64,000 nt of DNA from Avimonoglobus sp965151315 (GTDB taxonomy: Bacteria > Bacillota > Clostridia > UBA1381): positions 30,435 through 94,434 of the forward strand of contig CBCTZG010000002.1 in NCBI GenBank assembly GCA_965151315.1. The letters are read 5' to 3'. The notes beneath the pieces are model-generated. The model was not told the origin of the DNA and searched no databases. It worked only from the letters and a program-made list of their open reading frames with translations. Position numbers and translations under genes: made by a program. Below, one piece after another: positions 42,857 through 51,785 of this stretch; the stretch's first letter is position 1; the number at the start of each line of letters is the position of its first letter.

Positions 42857-45800
42857 ATGAAAGCAGGTACCGCAGTAAAACTTGGACTACTGATTACAAT
42901 TTTATTATTGCTTACCCCGGTAATCCATGGTTTTGCCGCTGTTGTCAATTCTGTGGACATACAGGGAGAAAAGCTGACGGTACAGGGCAACCTTTCCCAG
43001 TATACCCCGGCGCAGATTGTGGGCGTATATATTTTAAAGGAAGGAAAAGCGCCTGCGGATATCGCTGGCGCGGCTCAGCCGGGAGATGTATTTGACCAGA
43101 TTGGTATGGCGGCCGTAGACGATAACGGGAAATATACTTGTCAGCTGATATGCAGCGATACGTCGGAGAAGGGCAGTTTATATGTAAAAAGCGGTGCGGA
43201 AGAAATTCTACTGCCGGTGGAAAATTATAAAAGTCCTGGCCGGACACTGTATGTCGCGCCGGATGGAAACGATCTGGCGCCCGGAACCAAGGACGAGCCT
43301 CTTGCCACATTGACCGGTGCCCGGGATCTAATCCGGGCCTGGCGGGCGGAGCGGGGCGAACTGCTAGAGGCGGTAACGGTATACATTATGCCCGGAGAAT
43401 ACCGCATGACGGAAACTGCCGTGTTTACCCGGGAAGACAGCGGAACGGCGGAATGCCCAATTACTTATCGGGCGTATGCGCCAGGAACGGTAACATTTAA
43501 GGGATCGGTGAAGCTGCCGGCGGAAGATTTCCGGCAGGTTACAGATCGGGAAACTTTACAGCGGCTGCCGATACAGGCGGCGGGCCGTGTATATCAAATG
43601 GATCTGGGAAACTACGGTATTACGCCGGACCAGGTGCAATTCAAGGATATCTGGGGCCGGGACGCCTTTTCACAGGCGGTATCTCCGGCTGTTCCAGGCC
43701 TTTATTTAAACGGAAAACGGCAGGATATTGCCCGGTGGCCCAATGTGGGCTATGCGGATTTTAGTCTTCCCGATGGCTCCAGCGCTATTTTAGATCCAGG
43801 CGAGGAACAGGGCCGGGGAGCGGTATTCTATTTCCGGGAACCCAATCTGCAGCGGTGGATAACCGCTAAGGATATGTTTATTGATGGTTATCTGGCTGTG
43901 CAGTATGCGGGTGCGTATCGGCGGGTCAAAGCGATTGACCCGGAAGCAGAGACCATAGCCCTGGTAGGCGGCGTGATCGCCGGGCCGGAACGGCGGTGGA
44001 CGGCAGTGAATCTTTTGGAGGAGCTGGATATGCCGGGTGAGTTTTATATTGACCGGGATAACATGCGGCTTTACTATTATCCTGCCTATGACCTGACCGA
44101 AACGGATGTATTAGAATATGCGGCCATGCAGACGCCGCTGATCCAGCTGGAGAATGTATCCTATATGCAGCTGCAGGATCTGGACTTTGCGCAGGTCTAT
44201 GCCGCGGGTATCACAGGCAGCGGTATTGATCATATCCAGGTTTCCGACTGTGAAATTTCCTTTACGGCAGGACATGGAATTTGGTTTTCCGACGCAAGAA
44301 ATACAGAGGTTACCGGCTGTACGGTTCATAATACTGGTGGGAACGGCATTGTAGTGGACACAAATACAACTCAGCAGGAGTTATTTTCCCTGACGGCTTG
44401 CGGGAACCGGATAATCAATAACCATGTATATAACGTCAGCGATCAGGTACGGACAATGGGCTCTGGTATTAGCGGCAACGGCGTTGGACTTCTGATTCAG
44501 AACAACCTGGTGCATCTGAGTCCTAATATGGGCGCTAGCGGCGGCGGCGCGGAAAGCGAGGTCAGCTATAATGAGCTGTATAACCTGATCCGGGATACTG
44601 CCGACGCCGGCGGCGTTTATATCGGCAGGACGCTGATCTCCTATGGGAACCGGTACGCGTTCAATTATATTCACGATATGGGGATCGAGGGATTTTTGGA
44701 AAACGAACATACCTCCGGAATTTTCTGGGATGATTTCCTAAGCGGCCAGACAGCGGAGAATAATATTATTGTCAATGATTACCCGGGAACGGCTTATGGT
44801 ATCAATATCAACGGCGGCCGGGATCTGCGGGTGAACGGGAACATTTTCGTCGGAATGGATTATGCCGTACGCAATACGGACCGGTCTAATCAGCCGGTGG
44901 ATCAGGTGAACTTTATGCCGGAGATTGTAGAGGATTTAAAATGGGTTGCCGCGGCAGACTCCGAATATACCCGGAAATATCCGCAGATGGTCCAGACCTA
45001 TCGAGAAATTCAGGAAGATGGAAAATTCAATCCAAAGAATATGGATTTTTCCGGAAACATCGTTTTTAACTGCCGGCAGGCTGCGGCTGAAAACGGCGGC
45101 GTATTTACAAACGGCAGAATCGCCGGCGAATTTTCGGATACAGTTAACATTGATAACTTTGTGACAAAGAATTCATCTATTTTTGTTGATCCAAAACAGG
45201 GAGATTACCGCCTGACGGAAGCCGGAAAAGCGGCGGCAGGATTGCAGGATTTCGTGTTGGACGAAGATTTTGATCTGGACACAATTGGTTTCCAGGGAGT
45301 TGTTCCTTTAGGGGATGGTTTTCGGAAAACATATCCCCAAAATGGCGCGGCAGTCGGCGGTGGGATAACCCTGGCCTGGGAGCAGGCGCTGTTTGCGGAT
45401 GAATACGTCTATACTGTATCGGAAAATCCGGATTTATCCGATCCGATATATCAGGGGATAACAATTTACCGGCATGCAGAGCTTTTCGGATTGGAGCCGG
45501 GCAAGACATATTATTGGAATGTTACGGCAAGGCATACTTCCCGGAAATTTGCCGGGGCGTGGGAAAGCGGTCCGGTTTATAGCTTTCGGACAACCACATG
45601 TCCCGTTCAGGTGCAGGATATGCAGGCAGAAGCTTCTGCCGATGCGCTGACGGTCACGATGCGGACATATAACGGAAGCGCAGAAGCGGCCGGAACCTTG
45701 CTGTTGGCAGGCTACCAGCCGGATGGAAGCCTGGCCGGGGTCACCGCAGCAAAAATCACAGTCCCTGCCGGCGCGGCGGCTATACACGCTGTGGCGCGGG

Positions 45801-45892
45801 CTGTGCCGGAAGCTGTGGACTATACGGCGTTCCTATGGGATGGAATAGATACTATGCAGCCCCTTGGGGACTGTAAAATTTATGTGAGGTAG
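42857..45892 (+). CDS. Secreted GH141-like right-handed beta-helix protein with FN3 and C-terminal WD-signature domain
   Basis: This 1011-residue exported protein has a signal anchor (LGLLITILLLLTPVIHGFA), a small N-terminal beta domain (about 28-125), then a parallel beta-helix. LYVAPDGNDLAPGTKDEPLA, VYIMPGEYRM and MPGEFYIDRDNMRLYYYP resemble GH141 enzymes, a family that includes a xylanase and an RG-II alpha-L-fucosidase. Helix rungs such as ISFTAGHGIWFSD continue to about 800. An FN3-like domain follows at 820-915, and the C-terminal beta domain ends AFLWDGIDTMQPLG. Catalytic residues were not verified. It is a paralogue of the next gene. AAAGGA precedes the start by 8 bases. Confidence 0.82.
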   Translation: MKAGTAVKLGLLITILLLLTPVIHGFAAVVNSVDIQGEKLTVQGNLSQYTPAQIVGVYILKEGKAPADIAGAAQPGDVFDQIGMAAVDDNGKYTCQLICSDTSEKGSLYVKSGAEEILLPVENYKSPGRTLYVAPDGNDLAPGTKDEPLATLTGARDLIRAWRAERGELLEAVTVYIMPGEYRMTETAVFTREDSGTAECPITYRAYAPGTVTFKGSVKLPAEDFRQVTDRETLQRLPIQAAGRVYQMDLGNYGITPDQVQFKDIWGRDAFSQAVSPAVPGLYLNGKRQDIARWPNVGYADFSLPDGSSAILDPGEEQGRGAVFYFREPNLQRWITAKDMFIDGYLAVQYAGAYRRVKAIDPEAETIALVGGVIAGPERRWTAVNLLEELDMPGEFYIDRDNMRLYYYPAYDLTETDVLEYAAMQTPLIQLENVSYMQLQDLDFAQVYAAGITGSGIDHIQVSDCEISFTAGHGIWFSDARNTEVTGCTVHNTGGNGIVVDTNTTQQELFSLTACGNRIINNHVYNVSDQVRTMGSGISGNGVGLLIQNNLVHLSPNMGASGGGAESEVSYNELYNLIRDTADAGGVYIGRTLISYGNRYAFNYIHDMGIEGFLENEHTSGIFWDDFLSGQTAENNIIVNDYPGTAYGININGGRDLRVNGNIFVGMDYAVRNTDRSNQPVDQVNFMPEIVEDLKWVAAADSEYTRKYPQMVQTYREIQEDGKFNPKNMDFSGNIVFNCRQAAAENGGVFTNGRIAGEFSDTVNIDNFVTKNSSIFVDPKQGDYRLTEAGKAAAGLQDFVLDEDFDLDTIGFQGVVPLGDGFRKTYPQNGAAVGGGITLAWEQALFADEYVYTVSENPDLSDPIYQGITIYRHAELFGLEPGKTYYWNVTARHTSRKFAGAWESGPVYSFRTTTCPVQVQDMQAEASADALTVTMRTYNGSAEAAGTLLLAGYQPDGSLAGVTAAKITVPAGAAAIHAVARAVPEAVDYTAFLWDGIDTMQPLGDCKIYVR

Positions 45893-45901
45893 GATGATTC
45901 G

Positions 45902-48900
45902 ATGAAGAAAGTGCTGGTATTGATTCTAATATACGGCATGGTGCTGGGCGGGCTTCCGGCATATGCGGCAGACAGCGGGACAGACAACACAACTGTCCTG
46001 CATGTAAGCCCCAATGGCAGCGATACCAATCCGGGAACGGAAGACAGGCCGCTGGCGACCTTAGACGCCGCCCGCCGGATCGTCCGGGGTATGGCAAAGA
46101 AAGAGCCTATTGAGGTTCTGTTCCATGCGGGGGAATACCGGGTGAGCCAGACAGTATGGTTTGATTCCGGAGATGCCGGGACAGAACAGGCGCCGATCAC
46201 ATATAAAAGCGCCGGGGACGGCGAAGTCATTTTTAACGGTGCAAAAATATTGGATATTTCGGCTTTCGAACCAGTTACGGACCAAAAAATTCTGAAACGG
46301 CTGCCGGCTTCGGCAGTCGGACGGGTAGGACAGATGGATTTAGGTGCCCAGGGAATTACCCAGGATCAAATTATTTCGATCCATACCCAGTGGAATCAGA
46401 ATCCATACGAACAGTTCTGTACGCCGCAGATTCGGAACATCTACGTAAACGGCAGGGAACAGCAGCTGGCCCGGTGGCCCAATAAGAATTTTTTATCCAT
46501 CAGTAATGTAGTGTCGGACAATACGTTTGTCTACACGGAAACCAATCCCTCTAACTGGACGGAGGCAAAAGATGTATTTATTGCCGGATATATGTTCTCG
46601 GAGTGGGAAGGCGGCTGGGCGCAGATTGAGCGGATTGATCCGGCGAATAGAACAATTACCTTAAAAAACAGTTCCGTGTTGGCGAACCATCGCTGGTCAG
46701 CGGTTAATTTGCTGGAGGAGATGGATATTCCTGGGGAATGGTACGCGGATCGGGAAACGATGACTCTCTACTATTATCCGGAAAAGCTTTTAGAGCCGGG
46801 ACGGGACGTTATGGAGCTGCCGGTTCTGCGGGACGCGTTTATCGGCATGACCCAGTGCCCCTATGTGAATTTTGAGGGGTTGACCTTTGAGCGGGGCTAC
46901 TGCGACGGTATTCGCAGCTATAATTCGGATCATGTGATCGTCCGCAACTGTGTTATGCGGGATCTGGCCGGAGCTGGCATTTACAGTGATAATGGACGAT
47001 ACGCGCTGTTTGAGGATAATACCATTTATAATACAGGGATGCACAATATTTATTATAACTTTACCGATAGCCAGTCAGACAAGGACAACATTGTTCACAC
47101 CGGTACAGTGATCCGCAACAATCACTGTTATAACGGTGCAAATCATGGTATTGGTATGAGCGCGGCCAATATTTCGTTCTCTGGGATCGGCACAGTGGTA
47201 GAAAACAATACCGTTCACCGGGGGATCAACAGCGGTATTATTGGCACAGGGCCGGAGTGCGCTGTCCGCTATAATGAGATTTATAACATGGTTCGGGAAT
47301 CTGCTGACGCCGGCGCTTATTACATGGGCCGGACTTGGACAAACTACGGGACAGATTTCTCCTATAATTACATCCACGACTTAGGTGACCGGGAATTTGA
47401 CGCGGCTAACCTGGTGGACTGTGTATTCTGGGACGACGCGGCCAGTGGTCAGACGGCTAGATACAATATTATGTGGCCAAACTCAAAAACAAGAACCTAT
47501 GGCGTTATCAGCGGCGGCGGCCGGGATAATGATATTTCTTATAATATTATCGTAGATTCAGACCAGTCCATCGGTATGCAGGACAGAACTACATATCTGA
47601 CGGATGTAAAGACGGGATATTTCGACGGTGTGGCCTACAAGGGTCTGGAAGCTGCTGTGGCCACGTCGACGCCCTACAACCGGAAGTATCCGCAGATGTT
47701 AAAGACTTATCAGGAATTAGAGCAAACCGGGATATTTTATCCCAATAACAATACATTGATGCACAATGTGATCATCAATTCTGCGGACATCAACTACGCC
47801 AATGCCGTAAAGGATTCGCCCACCACCAAAGCGGAAGGGAATTATGTGGGTACCGGATATGACATTTTTGTGGATCCGGAGAATCAGGATTTCCGGATTA
47901 AGAAGTCGGCTAAGGCAGAGCTTGGATTAGACGACGGTGTTTTGGACGAGGACTTTGACATTACCCAAATTGGCATGCAGCGGGAAATGATAGATGTAGA
48001 CCGGAGCTTTGCCAAGACCTATCCCCGCAACGGCGATTCCGGCCTGAACGCTGCGAATGTAACCCTTTCCTGGCAGCAGTCAGCCTTTGCCGACGAATAT
48101 GTGTATGAGGTTGCTACCGATCCAGACTTTAACAATATTGTCCGGACAGGAACAACCATCTATACCAACACGGAAATAGAAAATTTGGAAAAAGACACCA
48201 ATTATTACTGGCGTGTGAAGGCAAAAACGATTTCGAGGGCATTTCCAAGCGAAACGGAATCAGAGGACGTTCCATTCCTGTTTAAAACAGCGGCGTACGA
48301 CATTTTAGTAACGGATAATTTAAAGTCTGCCGTGGAGAAAGCGGAACTCTTTGCGGAATCCATTACAGAGGGCGAAGAACTGGGACAGTATAAGCCGGGG
48401 ACAAAGGACGCGCTGAACACGGCAATTGCGTCCGCGGACGCAATTTTAAAAATGACCAGCGGTCAGCAGGCAACCATCAACAATGCAGAATTAGACTTAA
48501 ACGCGGCGCTGGAGCAGGCCAAATCCTCCATTAACGTAGGATATATGGGAACGATTGACACATCACCGGAGTCAGAATGGGTAACACAGCAGCCGGATCA
48601 TATCCAAATTACCCGGGAGGACGGCGGCGTAACAGTGACCCGGGCTTCTACAGAGGGCATGGCGGCTTCCGGTGTGGAATACCCCAGCTATGGCATTTAT
48701 CAATTCCAGATCAAGGCAAGCCTGGGAGACGGCTGGTGCGCTGTGGGCATGCGGCACTCCAACATCAATAGCCATCAGATTTATTATTCTGAAGATAATA
48801 AACTGAATAACTACTTTATCATAATCAAAAAGGATGCCTTCGAGCTGCAAAGCCGAAACTCTGATAATGTAGGCGCGACCGTTATGGTATCTGCCCCGAA

Positions 48901-50065
48901 CAATGGTATATTTAAAGAAAACGAGTGGAACGACATTGAGATGGGCATGATTCCGGCAGGCAAAGGGAATCTTTGTTTAGTCAAGATCAACGGGCAGGCG
49001 GTATTCAGTTATTTAGATGAAGCCAATCCAGTCCGGGCAGAGGGGAGAATTTCCTTGCAGCCGGCGGACGGCTCCTGGATTTCCATTCGGTCGGCAGAGA
49101 ACGCAAAGACCGGACCATATACGCCGCCGGAAGAACTTCTTCAAAGTGATGAGGGCTTACCCATTTACTATACAACTGAATCTCCGGAGTATACTGAATC
49201 CGGTACATGGGCAGTAGATGATCAAAAAGGTTATCAGGATATGGCATCACGTTCTACGAAGGAGACCGGTGCTTATGCCCAGTTCAGCCTAAAGCCGGCC
49301 GATGAGATCAGAACCTATCGCGTTTCGTATTATCATGTCCCCGGCGAGGATAATGATCCGGCAGCGTCCGTTTATTTCCGGAACCTGTATACCAGCTATA
49401 CCCGGAAATTGGATCTCACCAAGGGAGAAGCCGGCTGGATAGAGCTGGGGGTTTTTAACTTTGCCAATGAAGCGGCAAAGGGTGTTATGGATATCCAATT
49501 TACTGCCGGCGGACAGGGAACCATGCGGATATCTGCACTAAAGATTGAGCAAGTAGAAGAATCTATGCGGGAATTTTCCGAAGTGTTTACGCTGCACGCG
49601 AAAAACGCGTTGCTTTTAAAGGCCGGTGACAATCGGGCGTTTAAAGATATCAGCGAATATACGCTGGACACGGCACCAACGATTTTAAACGGACGGACGC
49701 TGATCCCGCTTCGGTTTGTATCAGAAGCCTTTGACACGCAGGTGGATTGGCAGCCGGATACCCGGGCGGCAACAATTCAGACGAGTGATAAGCAGATTAT
49801 ATTTCAGGCGGACAGCCGAACATATACAGATGGTGGCAGCACCATGACCTTAGATCAACCGCCGGTGATCCAAGAAGACCGGATGATGGTTCCTCTGCGG
49901 GCCTTGGCGGAAGCTTTGGGTAACCAGGTGATGTGGGATGACCGGTATCAGCTGATTTTAATTGCGAAAGAGTTCCAGTTTGAGGAACAGAACAAAGAAA
50001 AGATATTCGACGTCTGCAATGCGGCATTTATGCAGACGGAAAATGGAGGGGCAAATGAAACGTAA
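45902..50065 (+). CDS. Very large secreted GH141-like beta-helix protein with FN3, FIVAR-like, lectin-like and stalk domains
   Basis: This is a 1387-residue exported multidomain protein. Its first ~800 residues parallel the preceding protein: VSPNGSDTNPGTEDRPLA, VLFHAGEYRVSQTV, IPGEWYADRETMTLYYYP, beta-helix rungs with many VENNTVH/RNNHCYN-type turns, and an FN3-like domain (about 700-795). Unique additions follow: a helical FIVAR-like domain (about 805-880), a LamG-like beta domain (about 885-1075), a golvesin/CBM-like module (about 1085-1225), and two copper-amine-oxidase-type stalk repeats (1230-1365; RTLIPLRFVSEAF, RMMVPLRALAEAL). Domain names past the helix are by pattern only. It is probably a surface glycan-degrading or glycan-binding enzyme. 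Confidence 0.82.
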   Translation: MKKVLVLILIYGMVLGGLPAYAADSGTDNTTVLHVSPNGSDTNPGTEDRPLATLDAARRIVRGMAKKEPIEVLFHAGEYRVSQTVWFDSGDAGTEQAPITYKSAGDGEVIFNGAKILDISAFEPVTDQKILKRLPASAVGRVGQMDLGAQGITQDQIISIHTQWNQNPYEQFCTPQIRNIYVNGREQQLARWPNKNFLSISNVVSDNTFVYTETNPSNWTEAKDVFIAGYMFSEWEGGWAQIERIDPANRTITLKNSSVLANHRWSAVNLLEEMDIPGEWYADRETMTLYYYPEKLLEPGRDVMELPVLRDAFIGMTQCPYVNFEGLTFERGYCDGIRSYNSDHVIVRNCVMRDLAGAGIYSDNGRYALFEDNTIYNTGMHNIYYNFTDSQSDKDNIVHTGTVIRNNHCYNGANHGIGMSAANISFSGIGTVVENNTVHRGINSGIIGTGPECAVRYNEIYNMVRESADAGAYYMGRTWTNYGTDFSYNYIHDLGDREFDAANLVDCVFWDDAASGQTARYNIMWPNSKTRTYGVISGGGRDNDISYNIIVDSDQSIGMQDRTTYLTDVKTGYFDGVAYKGLEAAVATSTPYNRKYPQMLKTYQELEQTGIFYPNNNTLMHNVIINSADINYANAVKDSPTTKAEGNYVGTGYDIFVDPENQDFRIKKSAKAELGLDDGVLDEDFDITQIGMQREMIDVDRSFAKTYPRNGDSGLNAANVTLSWQQSAFADEYVYEVATDPDFNNIVRTGTTIYTNTEIENLEKDTNYYWRVKAKTISRAFPSETESEDVPFLFKTAAYDILVTDNLKSAVEKAELFAESITEGEELGQYKPGTKDALNTAIASADAILKMTSGQQATINNAELDLNAALEQAKSSINVGYMGTIDTSPESEWVTQQPDHIQITREDGGVTVTRASTEGMAASGVEYPSYGIYQFQIKASLGDGWCAVGMRHSNINSHQIYYSEDNKLNNYFIIIKKDAFELQSRNSDNVGATVMVSAPNNGIFKENEWNDIEMGMIPAGKGNLCLVKINGQAVFSYLDEANPVRAEGRISLQPADGSWISIRSAENAKTGPYTPPEELLQSDEGLPIYYTTESPEYTESGTWAVDDQKGYQDMASRSTKETGAYAQFSLKPADEIRTYRVSYYHVPGEDNDPAASVYFRNLYTSYTRKLDLTKGEAGWIELGVFNFANEAAKGVMDIQFTAGGQGTMRISALKIEQVEESMREFSEVFTLHAKNALLLKAGDNRAFKDISEYTLDTAPTILNGRTLIPLRFVSEAFDTQVDWQPDTRAATIQTSDKQIIFQADSRTYTDGGSTMTLDQPPVIQEDRMMVPLRALAEALGNQVMWDDRYQLILIAKEFQFEEQNKEKIFDVCNAAFMQTENGGANET

Positions 50066-51772
50066 AACATGGATCCTAATCACACTCATATGCATACTTC
50101 ACGGGGCGGCTGCCCAAGCTGCCGAGGTGGTGTTAGACGATATTGCCGAAGGTATCGTAAAAGTAAGCGGCTACGGCCAGGCCGCCGGGGAGCAGGTGAA
50201 TCTGGTTGTGCTGAACCCAGGCGCGGAACTGGGTGAGGCTGGCAACGACGCCGCCCTGTCCCAGTATGTCGATGCGGTTCCTGTCGCAGAAGACGGGAGC
50301 TACAGCGCGAAATCCAGTTAGAAGGCACAGCTGGGCAGTCCGGCACGTATGATATTTATGTGCGGGAGCCGGGCGACAGCGCACCTGTCCAATTTTCGGT
50401 CTATTGGGCCTCAGCGGACGAAATGATTCAGGCGGCTAAAGCGATTGTAGAAAATCAGGACACGGCTTCGATCCAGCAAGGGAAAAAAGCCCTGGCACTG
50501 GATATAGACCTAATCAACAAAACAGACCTAAACCTGACCGCACAGCATTTTGCCCGGTATTTGCAGGAAAACCCAATTCTATTCGACGGTAACAATGACT
50601 TGCAAAAGGCAGCAGAAGTGCAGAGCCAGCTCAAGGCTTGCGCCCTGTTGGCGGCATACAATAAGGGAATTTCCGAATTGGCCTTTTTAAACGACGGACA
50701 GTTCCGCTATAACGAAATTACCAATATGACAGGCATGGATCAGGAATATGATATTACGGCCTATAGTCTGTACAGCACTAAGCTGAGTGACACGGGGAAA
50801 AAGCTGGTGCGGGATGGGCTCCTCGGCATAAATGCGGAGGGTCTGACAGACGTTAAGCGTCAGTTTACGGATCTTGTTCTGTATTATGGAATCGGCAATC
50901 ATGCGGTAGCTGGTTATAACCATGTGTCCGAATACATTACAGAGGCCAATGTCCGATTTGCGGAAAATGTGGACAAGGATCAAAATCCGGTAAAAACATA
51001 CCTGGGGCTGACAAATCCGTCCAGTGTAAACGCTGAGATCGTACGGAATTACGGCCAAATGACATTGGAAAATTATAAAGCAAAGATTGAAGAATTGGCG
51101 AAAGGAAGCAGCGGTAATGATCCGGCGCCGGGCGGCGGCAGCGGAGGATCATCGGGCGGTGGCAGCAGCCCGTCTGCCGGAAATGGAATTTTTGCGCCGA
51201 ATACTGGCGATAAAGCGGATCCTACGCCGGAGCAGCAGCCCGAAGGTGCTTTTACGGATATGCAGAATGCCCAGTGGGCAAAAGAAGCGGTTGAAGCCTT
51301 GGCAGCGCGAGGGGTAATCAACGGCTACGGTGACGGCCGGTTCGGGCCGGGGGATTTTTTAACCCGGGAGCAGGCTGCAAGAATTATTTGCACATATTTT
51401 GAAATACCAACCAGCGATGGCGCAAATACCGGTTTTTCTGATGTGGATGCGGATGCCTGGTATGCACCGTATGTGGCCGGTGCAAAGGACGCTGGTGTTT
51501 TATACGGCGTCCAGGAGAATCAATTCGGAATAGGCGCCGAGATTACAAGACAAGACCTGGCTGTATTAATTTATCGAGCTTTAGGCGAACCGGCCCCAGC
51601 GGCGGAAGCAATGTTTACAGATATGGATGAAATTGCGGATTACGCTAAACCAGCGGTATTGTATTTGAAGGAACAGGGGATAATTAACGGCTATGAAGAC
51701 GGCACTTTCTTGCCGGGACATTTTGTGACCCGGGCAGAAACTGCGCAGATGCTTTTTGGGATTTCCAGATAG
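50055..51772 (+). pseudogene. Frameshifted secreted protein with three C-terminal SLH domains
   Basis: The gene starts with ATG at 50055 (GGAGGGG just upstream), and encodes a signal peptide (TWILITLICILHGAAAQA) and a beta domain like the one at the N-terminus of the 42,857 protein. The frame stops at 50319-50321. Coding continues in another frame to 51772. Adding one A to the AAA run at 50310-50312 would join them as SYSAKIQLEGTAGQSGTYD. The second part has a helical middle, a Gly/Ser-rich linker (GGGSGGSSGGGSS) and three SLH repeats (ARGVINGYGDGRFGPGD, DAGVLYGVQENQFG, EQGIINGYEDGTFLPG). SLH domains hold proteins to pyruvylated wall polymers. It is a real broken gene or a sequencing slip. 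Confidence 0.85.
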
Positions 51773-51785
51773 GGAGGTAGTTTAA

